Origin: an uncultured Spirochaeta sp.
GTDB lineage: Bacteria > Spirochaetota > Spirochaetia > DSM-27196 > Alkalispirochaetaceae
Direction: 5' to 3'
Assembly (NCBI GenBank): GCA_913030605.1
Contig: CAJWEZ010000003.1
Location: forward strand, 52,138-116,137
Length of the DNA: 64,000 nt
Position 1 is the stretch's first letter. Each line of letters begins with the position of its first letter. Shown here in pieces: positions 1-10,206 of the stretch. A program made the position numbers and the translations under genes. The notes under the pieces were generated by a model that was given only the letters and a program-made list of their open reading frames with translations, did not search any database and had not been told where the DNA came from.

Positions 1-64
1 GTCTAGCCACAGTTGCGATCACCTATCAAGTCAGCTACAGTAGGCGGGAGGTACCGGCACCCGG

Positions 65-1423
65 ATGAGAAGAAACACACTCAAAATTCTGCTGGCAATC
101 GGCGACTACCTCGTCATGTTCGTCAGCCTGGTGGCGGTCCTGTACGTTCGCTACCGCGGCTACCCCGGTCTGCGCATCGACCAGCACATCGGCCCGTTCG
201 CGATCGTCTTTGCCGTGTGGGTGCTGGTGTTCTACATTCTCGAACTCTACGACATCAACGCCCCGTTCAATCACCGCAACTTCCTGTACGCGATGCTCAC
301 CAATGTCGCCGTGGCGGGGCTGGGATTCTACCTCCTGGCCGACTTCGTGGACATTTCGCCGCGCCGCAACCTGGCTCTGGTGGCGGCCATGTTCGTGGTG
401 CTCTTCTACCTGTGGCGCTTCGTGTTCAACCGCCTGGTGGACACCGTGGGCTGGTACCGGAACGTGGCGGTTATCGGGTCCGATGAACACTCCCTGGCAC
501 TGGTGTCCCGAATCGAGATGGAACGACGCCAGGGCTTCCGCGTGGCGGTGATCGTGAGCGAGGAAGACCATCCGGTCCCCCAGTGGGTGATCGACCGCGG
601 CATTGCGGTGGTCCCCACCGTCGCCGAACTCAAGGAGCTCGTCAGGGACCGGCACATCCATACCGTGATTATCAGCGACGAATGGTACTACTCGATCTAC
701 AACGAACTGTATGACCTGATTCCCCACCGGCTGTACTTCTTCCAGCTCACGAACTTCTGGGAGCGGTTTGAGGAATCGATCCCGATCTACGCCACCCGGG
801 AGATCTGGTTCCTGGAGAACCTCAACCGGGGCCCCCACAAGGGGTACCACCTGGTCAAACGCGCGATGGACATCCTGACCGTCCTGCTGTTCCTGCCGGT
901 GTTCCTGCCGCTGGGTCTGCTGACGGCGATCGCCGTGCGGGTCTCGAGTCCGGGACCGGTGATCTTCTCCCAGACCCGCGTCGGGCGCAACGAGACCCCG
1001 TTTACGCTCTACAAGTTTCGATCGATGCGAACCGATGCGGAGAAGCACGGAGCCCAGTGGGCCACCGAAAACGATCCCCGCGTCACGCCGGTGGGGCGGT
1101 TCATCCGCGCCACCCGACTCGACGAAATCCCGCAGGTGATGAACGTGCTCCGCGGAGAGATGAGCTTTATCGGGCCACGCCCGGAACGGCCGGAGTTTGT
1201 CTCAACGTTGTCCAAGACGATTCCGCACTACCATCTGCGGCACCTGGTCAAACCGGGGCTCACCGGCTGGGCGCAGGTCAAATACCGGTACGGCGCCAGC
1301 GGAGAAGACGCCGCCACCAAGCTTACCTACGACCTGTACTATGTGAAGAACGTGTCGCTGGTCCTCGATATCAAGATCGTGTTGAAGACGATCATGACGG
1401 TCGTCGGCCGGCGGGGACGGTAG
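65..1423 (+). CDS. Exopolysaccharide polyprenyl glycosylphosphotransferase (bacterial sugar transferase family)
   Basis: 452 aa; N-terminal TM segments; C-terminal KRAMDILTVLLFLP...SSPGPVIFSQTRVGRN...FRSMRTDAE...TRLDEIPQVMNVLRGEMSFIGPRPERPEF...PGLTGWAQV typical of the family. Confidence 0.95.
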   Translation: MRRNTLKILLAIGDYLVMFVSLVAVLYVRYRGYPGLRIDQHIGPFAIVFAVWVLVFYILELYDINAPFNHRNFLYAMLTNVAVAGLGFYLLADFVDISPRRNLALVAAMFVVLFYLWRFVFNRLVDTVGWYRNVAVIGSDEHSLALVSRIEMERRQGFRVAVIVSEEDHPVPQWVIDRGIAVVPTVAELKELVRDRHIHTVIISDEWYYSIYNELYDLIPHRLYFFQLTNFWERFEESIPIYATREIWFLENLNRGPHKGYHLVKRAMDILTVLLFLPVFLPLGLLTAIAVRVSSPGPVIFSQTRVGRNETPFTLYKFRSMRTDAEKHGAQWATENDPRVTPVGRFIRATRLDEIPQVMNVLRGEMSFIGPRPERPEFVSTLSKTIPHYHLRHLVKPGLTGWAQVKYRYGASGEDAATKLTYDLYYVKNVSLVLDIKIVLKTIMTVVGRRGR

Positions 1424-1429
1424 CGCCGC

Positions 1430-2266
1430 ATGCAGTACCGGCTCCCGGAAGACCACCCCGAGTTCCGCATCGTCATCGTAACGCAGGAAGATCCCTTCTA
1501 CATCCCGGAGTTCTTCCGTGCCTTCTTCGCCCGCTACGCGGCACCGCCGGCGGACGAGACGCCCCGCATCCCGATCCGCGTTGCAGGGGTCATGATTCAG
1601 CGTCCCCTGGGAAACCGCACCGCAAAGGGCCTCGCGAAGCGAATCTGGCGCCTCTACGGGACGGGAGGGTTCGTCGTCATGGGCATTCGCTACGTGTGGC
1701 GGCGCCTGCTGCGCTCGCTGGGTCCGCTCGCGCCCACCGTCGCCGCCTACAGTCGCCGCGCCGGGGTCCCGCTGCTGGACTTCGCTCCCAACGACGCCAA
1801 CGGCGAACCATTTCTGGACTATCTCCGGCGCGAACGGATCGATCTGGTCGTGTCGGTGTCGGCGAGTCAGATCTTCAAGACGCCGGTACTGAACACGCCG
1901 CCGCTGGGATGCATCAACCTGCACAACGCACCCCTCCCCCGCTATCGGGGCATGCTGCCCAATTTCTGGCAGCTGTACCACGGCGAGACGCGGAGCGTGC
2001 TCACCATTCACCAGATGGTGGAGAACCTCGACCAGGGAGACATCCTGCGGCAGGCGGAAACACCGATCGACGACCGGATGAGCCTGGAACGGCTGATGAA
2101 AACGACAAAACGGCGCTCGGCCGCCGTACTGTGGGCAACGCTCGTGGAGATGACCAGGGACGGCGTAGAGACACGACCACTCCCGGCGGACGAGGGGAGC
2201 TACTTCACCTGGCCGACGCGCGAACAGGCCCGGGAACTCCGACGACGGGGTCGACGCCTCCTGTGA
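1430..2266 (+). CDS. Formyltransferase family protein (methionyl-tRNA formyltransferase-like fold)
   Basis: GCINLHNAPLPRYRGMLPNFWQLYHGE...TIHQMVENLDQGDILRQ motif. Confidence 0.85.
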   Translation: MQYRLPEDHPEFRIVIVTQEDPFYIPEFFRAFFARYAAPPADETPRIPIRVAGVMIQRPLGNRTAKGLAKRIWRLYGTGGFVVMGIRYVWRRLLRSLGPLAPTVAAYSRRAGVPLLDFAPNDANGEPFLDYLRRERIDLVVSVSASQIFKTPVLNTPPLGCINLHNAPLPRYRGMLPNFWQLYHGETRSVLTIHQMVENLDQGDILRQAETPIDDRMSLERLMKTTKRRSAAVLWATLVEMTRDGVETRPLPADEGSYFTWPTREQARELRRRGRRLL

Positions 2267-3180
2267 ACGGGTCGCAGTACCGTCCGGCGGTCATGTCGGT
2301 TGATGTGGAAGACTGGTTCCAGGTGGAGAACCTCCGGGCGGCCGTCTCGAGGGAATCCTGGGATACGCGGGAGCGACGGGTCGTCGCCAATACGCAGCGC
2401 CTGCTGTCCGTGTTCGACAGGACCGGAGTCACGGGCACGTTTTTCTGTCTCGGATGGGTGGCGGAACGGGAACCGTCGCTGATCCGCGACATCGTTTCCG
2501 CCGGCCACGAGATTGCCAGCCACGGCTACGCCCACCGTCTGATCTACGAGCAGCCGCTCGAAGAGTTCCGCCAGGATGTGGTGCGCGCCAAAGCGCTGCT
2601 TGAGGACATTTCCGGGCAGGAAGTGCTGGGGTACCGGGCGCCGAGCTTTTCCATAACCGCCGATTCGCTGGCGGTCCTGGCGGAAACGGGACACCGGTAT
2701 GACTCCAGCTGGTTTCCCGCGCAGGGCCACGATCGGTACGGCCGACTCGATCTGGCGGAGGAGGAACCGCGCGGGAACGGCGACGCGTCCACTGCGGACT
2801 CCTCGCGATCCGCGCTCGCGGTTCGTCCGGTTATGCGGCTGACCCCGACCCCCGCGATCCGCGAGCCGTTCTTTGAGCTTCCCATCACCACCCGGCGACT
2901 CGCCGGACGGGTTCTTCCCTGGGGCGGCGGCGGCTGGTTCCGCCTGATTCCGGCGGGTATGTTCCGACGCGGGTTTCTCCGGGCGGTGACGCGTTCCGGC
3001 GGCGGAGTGTTCTACCTCCATCCATGGGAGGTTGACCCCGATCAGCCCCGCGTTGAGGGTATCCGGCGCGACTACGCCTTCCGCCACTACGTCAATCTGA
3101 AGCGTACCGAGGATCGACTGGAGCGACTGTGCCGGACGGTGCCGTTCGCCCGCGCCGACCGCGTCCTAAAACTCCGGTAG
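2263..3180 (+). CDS. Polysaccharide deacetylase, DUF3473/XrtA-associated type
   Basis: SVDVEDWFQVENL...TFFCLGWVAER...EIASHGYAHRLIYEQ...GYRAPSFSIT...FYLHPWEVDPDQPR; start GTG 2263 or ATG 2293 inside the longer ORF 1057-3180. Confidence 0.85.
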   Translation: MNGSQYRPAVMSVDVEDWFQVENLRAAVSRESWDTRERRVVANTQRLLSVFDRTGVTGTFFCLGWVAEREPSLIRDIVSAGHEIASHGYAHRLIYEQPLEEFRQDVVRAKALLEDISGQEVLGYRAPSFSITADSLAVLAETGHRYDSSWFPAQGHDRYGRLDLAEEEPRGNGDASTADSSRSALAVRPVMRLTPTPAIREPFFELPITTRRLAGRVLPWGGGGWFRLIPAGMFRRGFLRAVTRSGGGVFYLHPWEVDPDQPRVEGIRRDYAFRHYVNLKRTEDRLERLCRTVPFARADRVLKLR

Positions 3181-3206
3181 GTACCGGCGGCGCAAACCCG
3201 GCCGGC

Positions 3207-4592
3207 TCAGACGCGACCGACACCGGCGTATGTAAACCCCTTCTCCCGGGCGCGCTCGGGGTCCAGGACGTTTCGGGCGTCGAAGATCAACCGACCGCTC
3301 ATCGCATCGGCGGCACGATCCATGTCCAGGTTGCGGAAGGCGTTCCACTCGGTGACGATAATCAGGGCGTCGGCGCCGGTGAGGGCGTCAAACTCGTCGC
3401 TGCAGTAGTGCAGTCGCGACGCCGCCGCTTCCGCGATCTGTTCCTGGAGGTCGGAGTTGAGGTTGTTGCCGAAGGGCCCCTCCCCCACAACGGCCGTCTT
3501 GAAGTTGTCCATCGCCTCGGGGTCGAAGGCACGCACCGTGGCCCCCTCGCGCAGCAGCTCCTGGACGATGTCGATCGCGGGACTCTCGCGGACGTCGTCG
3601 GTCTCCGCCTTGAACGCCAGGCCCAGGACGGCAACGGTCCTGCCGCTCACACTCCCGCCCATGAGACGCATCAGCTTCCCGGCGGTGATCACCTTCTGGT
3701 GATCGTTGGCCTCGATCACCGCTTTGATCACGCTCATATCCACCCCGTATTCGTCGCCGGTGGCGGCGACCGCCTTGGTGTCCTTGGGAAAGCAGCTCCC
3801 GCCGTAGCCGGGGCCGGGGTGCAGAAACTTGGGACTGATACGGCCGTCCATTCCCATGCTTTTGGCGATCTGGTGAATGTCGGCGCCGGCGGCCTCCGCG
3901 AGGTTCGCCATCTGGTTAATGAAGGTGATCTTGGTCGCCAGAAAGGCGTTGCTTGCGTACTTGATCAGCTCCGCGGTTTCCAGATTGCACCACACGAACG
4001 GCGTCTGAATCAGGTACAGGGCGCGATAGACATCTTCCATGTACTCCCGGGCCCGATCGTCCTCATAGCCGATCACGATCCGGTCGGGGTGGAAGAAGTC
4101 CTGAACGGCCTTGCCCTCCCGCAGAAACTCCGGGTTGCTGACCACGGAGAAATGCGTCCCCGGTGTCTTGCCGCTTGCCTCGGCGATGATGTTCTGCACG
4201 CGGCGGTTGGTGCCCACGGGGACCGTGCTCTTGGTCACGACGACCTTGTATCCGGTGAGGTTTGCCGCCACCTGCCGCGCCGCCGCTTCGATCTGCGAGA
4301 GATCGGCGTGGCCGTCGGCTTTGGGCGGAGTACCCACGGCAAAGAATACGATATCGGCGTCGGCGATGGCGGCGTCGCCGTCGGTGGTAAAGGAGAGCCT
4401 GCCGGACTCCAGGTCCCGCTGCAGGTACTCCTCCAGGCCGATCTCGTAGATCGTGGAACGACCGCCGTTGAGGGTGTCGACGATGTCCGTGCGAAGGTCG
4501 ACGCCGGTGACGGTGTTGCCGAAGTCCGCGAGGCCGACGGAACTCACGAGTCCGACGTAGCCGGTTCCGAGTACGGTGATGTTCTTTGCCAT
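3207..4592 (-). CDS. UDP-glucose/GDP-mannose dehydrogenase family protein (UDP-glucose 6-dehydrogenase)
   Basis: MAKNITVLGTGYVGLVSSVGLADFG...GGSCFPKDTKA...GLAFKAETDDVRESPAI. Confidence 0.95.
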   Translation of the reverse strand: MAKNITVLGTGYVGLVSSVGLADFGNTVTGVDLRTDIVDTLNGGRSTIYEIGLEEYLQRDLESGRLSFTTDGDAAIADADIVFFAVGTPPKADGHADLSQIEAAARQVAANLTGYKVVVTKSTVPVGTNRRVQNIIAEASGKTPGTHFSVVSNPEFLREGKAVQDFFHPDRIVIGYEDDRAREYMEDVYRALYLIQTPFVWCNLETAELIKYASNAFLATKITFINQMANLAEAAGADIHQIAKSMGMDGRISPKFLHPGPGYGGSCFPKDTKAVAATGDEYGVDMSVIKAVIEANDHQKVITAGKLMRLMGGSVSGRTVAVLGLAFKAETDDVRESPAIDIVQELLREGATVRAFDPEAMDNFKTAVVGEGPFGNNLNSDLQEQIAEAAASRLHYCSDEFDALTGADALIIVTEWNAFRNLDMDRAADAMSGRLIFDARNVLDPERAREKGFTYAGVGRV

Positions 4593-4619
4593 GGTATGTC
4601 CTCCGTAGTGTGTGTGCCC

Positions 4620-5621
4620 TCAGTCGCTGAGGGGCGTCTGTTGTCGGTACCAGTCCACGTAGGCCCGCAACCCGTCCTCGAGTTCGGTGCGCGGATCGTA
4701 TCCGAACGCCTCCCGGGCGCGGCTGATGTCCGCCCAGGTCTGGTTCACGTCACCGGGCTGCATCGGCTGACGATCGATCACGGCGGCTTTGCCCACCGCC
4801 GTTTCGAGTGCCGCGATCAGCTCACTGAGACTCACGGTACGCGATTCGCCGAGGTTGAAGACGCCGTAGGCACCGGGTTCCTGATCCCGGATCCAGGCGA
4901 GCGCCCCCACCACGCCGTCGACGGTGTCGGCGACGTACGTATAATCGCGGCGGGTCGAGCCGTCGCCGTAGACCGGGATCGGTCGCCCGTTGTCGATCAG
5001 CGAGGTGAACTTGGCGATCGCCAGATCCGGCCGCTGCCGCGGACCGTACACGGTGAAGAAACGCAGCGCCGCAATCCGCATGCCGTGGAGATGGCTGTAG
5101 GTGTGGCACAGGAGCTCGCCCGCCTTTTTCGTCGCGGCGTAGGGCGAGATCGGATGGTCCACCCACGCGTCCTCCCGGAACGGCACCTCGGATGTGTTGC
5201 CGTAGACCGACGAACTTGAGGCGAACAGCAGGTCACGAACGTCGCTGGCGACCATCGCCTCCAGCAGGTTCACGGTGCCGTCCACGTTGACTTCGGTGTA
5301 CCCGTGGGGATCCTCTATGCTCGGTCGAACCCCGGCCTTGGCGGCCAGGTGGACCACGGCATCGATCGACCGGCTGGCCTCGGCGGCGGTTCCAAATACG
5401 GTGGCCACGGCGTGACGATCGCGAAGGTCGGCTTCGAAGAACCGAAATGCGGTCGACCCGTTCAGGGTTTCCAGGTTGCGATCCTTGATCCGCCGGTCGT
5501 AGTAGGAATCGAAGTTGTCGATGCCGTACACCACGTGGCCGTCGTTCACCAGCCGCTCGGACAGATTGGAGCCGATAAACCCGGCGGCTCCGGTAACCAG
5601 AATGTTCATATGCCGGGTCAT
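4620..5621 (-). CDS. NAD-dependent epimerase (UDP-glucuronate 4-epimerase-like SDR)
   Basis: MNILVTGAAGFIGSNLSERLV...SSSSVYG...SPYAATKKAGELLCHTYSHLHG...FTVYGPRQRPDLAI. Confidence 0.9.
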   Translation of the reverse strand: MTRHMNILVTGAAGFIGSNLSERLVNDGHVVYGIDNFDSYYDRRIKDRNLETLNGSTAFRFFEADLRDRHAVATVFGTAAEASRSIDAVVHLAAKAGVRPSIEDPHGYTEVNVDGTVNLLEAMVASDVRDLLFASSSSVYGNTSEVPFREDAWVDHPISPYAATKKAGELLCHTYSHLHGMRIAALRFFTVYGPRQRPDLAIAKFTSLIDNGRPIPVYGDGSTRRDYTYVADTVDGVVGALAWIRDQEPGAYGVFNLGESRTVSLSELIAALETAVGKAAVIDRQPMQPGDVNQTWADISRAREAFGYDPRTELEDGLRAYVDWYRQQTPLSD

Positions 5622-5656
5622 GGTACCGTCCGGGGGACGGTGTTACAATCCCTTCC

Positions 5657-6958
5657 ATGCCCATCACGATCGACCGTGCCGCCGCGGTTGTGACCCGCAC
5701 CGGCGTGCTCACCGACCAGACGATTCAGATCAACGGGGGCCGGATCACAGCGATCCGGCCGGCGGATGCCGCCCCCCGCCCTGCCGACGGGACAACGGTC
5801 ATCGACGGCCGCGACCGTGCAGTCCTCGCGGGCTGGAAGAACGCCCACACCCACGCCGCGATGACGCTCCTGCGGGGCTACGGCGACGACATGCTCCTGC
5901 AGCCCTGGCTGCAGGAGCGGATCTGGCCCCTCGAAGCGCGACTGCGGCCGGAGGACCTGTACTGGGGCACCCGGTTGGCGGCGATCGAGATGATCCGCAG
6001 CGGTACGGTCTTCGCCAACGACATGTACTTCAATCTGCCGGAGGTGTGGCGGGCGTTCGAGGATTCCGGCATGCGTGCGGCGGTAGGGCTGGCGATGTTC
6101 GACTTTCACGACGCGGAGCAGCGACGGGCGATCATGGAGGACGTGGACCGGCTTCTGGACCGCTACGCCGGCTCCGACGGGCGGGTGTTCGCCACCGTGG
6201 CACCCCACAGCATCTACACGTGCAGCGGAGAACTCCTTCAGTGGGCCGCCCGGCGCGCCGAAGAGGCCGGCGTCGTGTTTCACATTCACATGTCGGAGAC
6301 GCGTCAGGAGGTCGAGGACTGCGAGACCGCCCACGGGATGCGCCCCTTTCACTGGCTCGATTCCCTGGGCGTGCTCGAGCGGGTCGGGGCGCGGTCCGTT
6401 GCGGCCCACGGGATCTGGCTCGACGATACCGAGCGGCGACTGGTGGCGGACGCGGGCATGACGGTAGTGCACAATCCGGCGAGCAACATGAAGCTCGCGT
6501 CCGGCGTTCTGGACTGGGCCGCCCTGCGCGATGCCGGCGTTCCGATGATGCTCGCCCCGGACGGGGTTGCGAGCAACAACAACCTGGACATGTACGACGA
6601 GATGAAGCTTGCCGCGCTCCTGCAGAAGGTTCACACCGGCGACCCGACGCGCCTGCCGGCGGCGGATGCCCTGGCCCTGGCGGCGGGGGAGCTGAGCGAT
6701 GCCTTCGCCACCAACGGTGTCGGTGGACACCTCGCCGAAGGTGTGCCGGCGGATGTGCAGATCGTCAGCCTCGCCGCACCCCAGATGGTGCCGTTGCACC
6801 ACCTGGACAGCAACCTGGTGTACGCCGCCAACGGGTCGGTCGTGGAGACCGTGATCGTCGACGGCGAGATCGTCATGCGCGACCGGCAGGTTGCCGACGA
6901 GGCGGAGGTGATCCGCCAGGCCCGCCGCTGTGCCCGCGAGCTGACGACGTCGGCGTAG
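5657..6958 (+). CDS. Amidohydrolase family protein (MTA/SAH deaminase-like)
   Basis: NAHTHAAMTLLRGYGDDMLLQPWLQERIWPLE...HIHMSETRQEVEDC...AHGIWLDD...VVHNPASNMKLASG...PDGVASNNNLDM. Confidence 0.9.
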   Translation: MPITIDRAAAVVTRTGVLTDQTIQINGGRITAIRPADAAPRPADGTTVIDGRDRAVLAGWKNAHTHAAMTLLRGYGDDMLLQPWLQERIWPLEARLRPEDLYWGTRLAAIEMIRSGTVFANDMYFNLPEVWRAFEDSGMRAAVGLAMFDFHDAEQRRAIMEDVDRLLDRYAGSDGRVFATVAPHSIYTCSGELLQWAARRAEEAGVVFHIHMSETRQEVEDCETAHGMRPFHWLDSLGVLERVGARSVAAHGIWLDDTERRLVADAGMTVVHNPASNMKLASGVLDWAALRDAGVPMMLAPDGVASNNNLDMYDEMKLAALLQKVHTGDPTRLPAADALALAAGELSDAFATNGVGGHLAEGVPADVQIVSLAAPQMVPLHHLDSNLVYAANGSVVETVIVDGEIVMRDRQVADEAEVIRQARRCARELTTSA

Positions 6959-7009
6959 CCACGGGCGCCGTGGACCGCCGCGCCCGGGGGTCGCAGCGCC
7001 GGGGGGCGG

Positions 7010-7996
7010 TTACTCCGGCGCGTTAAACGGCGCGAAGTAGGCCTCCCGACCGAGGAGCAGGCGCCGGGCGCGCCATTCCGGAACGGTAAAGGCGTAGGGC
7101 GATGTGGTGACAGTCACCGGGAACCGGCGCTGGTCGTCGGGAGGATAGAGACTGATCCCGACGGTGGACCCGTCGGTGCGTTCCACCGAGAGGGTGGCGA
7201 ACGCCTCACCCTGCACGTCGCCGTCCACGAACTCCTGCGCCCGCAGGGGGTCGAGCTCCTGGAAGAGGTTCTGAAACAGGCCGGGAGAAATCTCCTCCGC
7301 GGCCCCGTCCTCCGCCGCCGCGTCCGTTGCATCAGGCGCCGGGGCGAGCTCCCAGACCGGGTCGCCGTCGTCGACGGCGTCATCGCTGCTGCCGCCGCGG
7401 ACGCGCTGCACCGTACGCGTCTCCTGCGAGGGACTCTCGATGACGATCTGCACAACGGAATCCTCGGGAACCGAAGCCATGACGTGGTTGCGGATATCCG
7501 CGACATCCGACACAAACCGTCCGTCCAGGGAACGGGGCAACAGCACCACCTCGCGGCTGCGGTTGAGGCGACCGTAGACGGCGTCGCCGGCGGAGGCGGA
7601 GTCTCCCAGCTGGATCGCCAGCGGTTCGGTATCGCCGGCGAAGAACCGGATCTGTCGCTGCGTGTCGTCCTGCAGTCCGTAGTCCTTGTAGCTGCCGCGA
7701 CCGCTGATAATGTCCAGTTCGCCGAGCGCGGCAACCTGATCGATCAGTGACTGGATCGAATCCTGATTTGCCGGGTACGCCTGCTCTCCCACGACCCACG
7801 CGTCGCCGTCCTTCCGGATCTCGACCGATCCGTCCGGCGATTCCATGACGATCCGGTCGATCCCGTCACCCAGCTCCGGGACGGGAATCGTGTTCCGGCG
7901 CGAGGTGGTGGTTTCCTGGATGACGAATACCGCCACCAGGACCACCACCAGTCCCAGGTAGACAAGCGTTTTTCTCGGTATCGATGCGATGTTCAT
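7010..7996 (-). CDS. DUF4340 domain-containing protein
   Basis: Single TM N-terminus; DRIVMESPDGSVEIRKDGDAWVV; adjacent to GldG-type gene. Confidence 0.75.
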   Translation of the reverse strand: MNIASIPRKTLVYLGLVVVLVAVFVIQETTTSRRNTIPVPELGDGIDRIVMESPDGSVEIRKDGDAWVVGEQAYPANQDSIQSLIDQVAALGELDIISGRGSYKDYGLQDDTQRQIRFFAGDTEPLAIQLGDSASAGDAVYGRLNRSREVVLLPRSLDGRFVSDVADIRNHVMASVPEDSVVQIVIESPSQETRTVQRVRGGSSDDAVDDGDPVWELAPAPDATDAAAEDGAAEEISPGLFQNLFQELDPLRAQEFVDGDVQGEAFATLSVERTDGSTVGISLYPPDDQRRFPVTVTTSPYAFTVPEWRARRLLLGREAYFAPFNAPE

Positions 7997-10191
7997 GAGG
8001 CGTCCTCGGAAGTGTTGTCAAACATTGCCTGAATCCGGCGCGCGCGAGCACGGCGCCGGGACCATACGACCAGTCCCACGACAAGTACCAGGGCGGGTAC
8101 CAGGATCGTGTTGCCCCAGCGGGCAACCACGCGCGATGCGGGGTTCGCCACCGACAGACGCGCCACACCGAGCCCCTTGCTCCGGAGTTCCGCGATTCCC
8201 GGTGCGCCGTTGAGATAGTCCACGGCGTTCATCAGGAACGTGCCGTTGGGGGTGCGATTCTGGGGATCGAGCATTTGCGGCGTCGTGAGTGCCGATGTGC
8301 TCACGACGATGACCTTGGCCGGTTCCACCGAGGTGGCGCGGTAGCGGTCCGCTGCGATCGAGGTCGCTCCCGCCGTGGTCGACGTTCCGGCGGAGGGCGC
8401 GACATCGGATTGTGCTGCGCCGGTTTCACCGTCCCGCGGTCGGCTCGGGAGACCGAGATCCACCGGCTGATCAAAGGCGCTGGTGAAATCACCCGTCAGC
8501 AGCACCGCCACGTTGCGGGGCGCGGTGTCGCTGTCCTGCGGCGCACCGGAGATCCACGGCCCGACCTCGGAGGGGCTCGCGACCGCCCAGCTCTTCTGTG
8601 AGGTACTCAGCAGCGGAACGTAGTCCGGAACCACGTCCGGAAGGGTGAATCCGTCGGCGGATGAGCCCTCCCCGGAGGCGCCGTCCGACGCGGTGGTATC
8701 CGACCCGGCGGCAGCGTCCGTATCGGCGTACGGCAGGATTTCGGTGGCGTTGAGAACGATAACATCCTCGAGCCCGGCGGTCACGACGTTGTCGCGGTTG
8801 AATCCGTCACTCTGGATGATCGGCGCCTGGTAGAGCTGCTGCCGCGCACCGCTCTGTTGTCGGGCGATGTAGCTTTCCTCGTCCAGTACAACCTGGTCTG
8901 TGAAACGCACGCCCCAGGTCTGCAGGAGGCGCGAAAGGCCCGTATCGTTGAAGTCCCACGTGGGCTGCGCCCCCGCCGCCATCTGCTGGCGGGTGGGTAC
9001 GTTCTGCACGTGGCGGTCGACGAACATCATCACCGATCCCCCCCGCATGACGAACTGGTCGATGCGGTAGAGCGCCGCGTCACTGTACTGTTCCGTCGGC
9101 CCGTTGATCACGAGCGTGTCTATGTCGGCGGGAACGGAGTCGCTGTCCAGATTCACGTTGACCAGCTCGTAGGACTCACCCACCAGCTGGGCGAAGGGCG
9201 CCGCACCGCGCTGACCGTCGGCGGGGTCCTTTTCACCGGCGGTGGTGGAGTACGCGATCCGCGGATTGGCCGACACCAGCGACCGAAGGCCCTCGCGAAC
9301 GGAGTCTTCGATATCGGCGGGGTCTCCCAGCGAATAGCCGCCAAAGAGCCCGGAATAGATCTGCAACGGGATGCGTTCAACGCGATCCCCGAGGGTCAGA
9401 ACGATCTCGAGGAGCCCCTGATGCTGCGCCCCGTCCTGCGTCTGCCACCGCACCGGCTCCACGCCGTACTCCCGGGCGAACTGCCGGATCTCGGAGTCCG
9501 TGGCCGGTGTGTGAAACGCGAAATCGATGCGGCCGTAGTTGTCGGCGTTGACGCGCTCGTGAATCGCGGTCATCTGCGTCTGCAGTTCCTGAAAGCCCTG
9601 GATCTGCAGGTCCCCAAGCGTCGGCGACGCCAGAACGTCCATCGCGACCTGCTCCGATGTGCCGGAGAGCGCATCCACCTGCGTGATCGCTGAGCGCATC
9701 GCCGTGGTCAGGCGATACTCGAGACCGTCGGTCGAGGTGATCCGGTCCACCCGTTCCACCACGTTTCCGTACAGGACGACGGCACCGAGGTAGACGGCGC
9801 GGGAGGCGAACTGATCGGACTGGATCTCCTGGATCTCGACCTGCTGCAGGCCGTAGCGCTGGGCTTCCTGTTTCCCGGCGTCCGTGGTGGGGTCGATCAC
9901 CTCGTAGCTGAAGTACCGGCCTTCCGCGTTGTCGTACTCCCGCAGCATATCCATGAGGTACTGGCGAACACCGTTGTACGGTGCCGGGACCTCGGCGTTG
10001 TAGAACACCTTGATCCGCAGGGGGTCTTCAACCCGCGCCAGCGTCTCGCGACTCACCTGCGACAGGCTGTAGGCGTTGTTGTGCGTCAGGTCCAGACGGA
10101 GGTAGGCGTTGGTCCCCACCAGGTTCACCAGGACCAGAATCAGCACTCCGAGGAAAACGTTCAGTCGTGAATAGAAGCGTGTTGTCTGCAT
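7993..10191 (-). CDS. GldG family protein (ABC-type uncharacterized transport system)
   Basis: N-terminal TM, NAYSLSQVSRETLARVEDPLRIKVFYNAEVPAPYNGVRQYLMDMLREYDN; C-terminal TM; starts where DUF4340 gene overlaps. Confidence 0.85.
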   Translation of the reverse strand: MQTTRFYSRLNVFLGVLILVLVNLVGTNAYLRLDLTHNNAYSLSQVSRETLARVEDPLRIKVFYNAEVPAPYNGVRQYLMDMLREYDNAEGRYFSYEVIDPTTDAGKQEAQRYGLQQVEIQEIQSDQFASRAVYLGAVVLYGNVVERVDRITSTDGLEYRLTTAMRSAITQVDALSGTSEQVAMDVLASPTLGDLQIQGFQELQTQMTAIHERVNADNYGRIDFAFHTPATDSEIRQFAREYGVEPVRWQTQDGAQHQGLLEIVLTLGDRVERIPLQIYSGLFGGYSLGDPADIEDSVREGLRSLVSANPRIAYSTTAGEKDPADGQRGAAPFAQLVGESYELVNVNLDSDSVPADIDTLVINGPTEQYSDAALYRIDQFVMRGGSVMMFVDRHVQNVPTRQQMAAGAQPTWDFNDTGLSRLLQTWGVRFTDQVVLDEESYIARQQSGARQQLYQAPIIQSDGFNRDNVVTAGLEDVIVLNATEILPYADTDAAAGSDTTASDGASGEGSSADGFTLPDVVPDYVPLLSTSQKSWAVASPSEVGPWISGAPQDSDTAPRNVAVLLTGDFTSAFDQPVDLGLPSRPRDGETGAAQSDVAPSAGTSTTAGATSIAADRYRATSVEPAKVIVVSTSALTTPQMLDPQNRTPNGTFLMNAVDYLNGAPGIAELRSKGLGVARLSVANPASRVVARWGNTILVPALVLVVGLVVWSRRRARARRIQAMFDNTSEDAS

Positions 10192-10206
10192 TCAGGCGTT
10201 CCTTCC

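Noticed and set aside
35-1048. 337-aa - strand ORF opposite the sugar transferase
   Set aside because: Antisense to a clear protein family; His/Arg/Asp-rich composition typical of shadow ORFs in GC-rich DNA.
3129-5219. 696-aa + strand ORF
   Set aside because: Lies opposite UGD and the epimerase, both unambiguous; shadow ORF.
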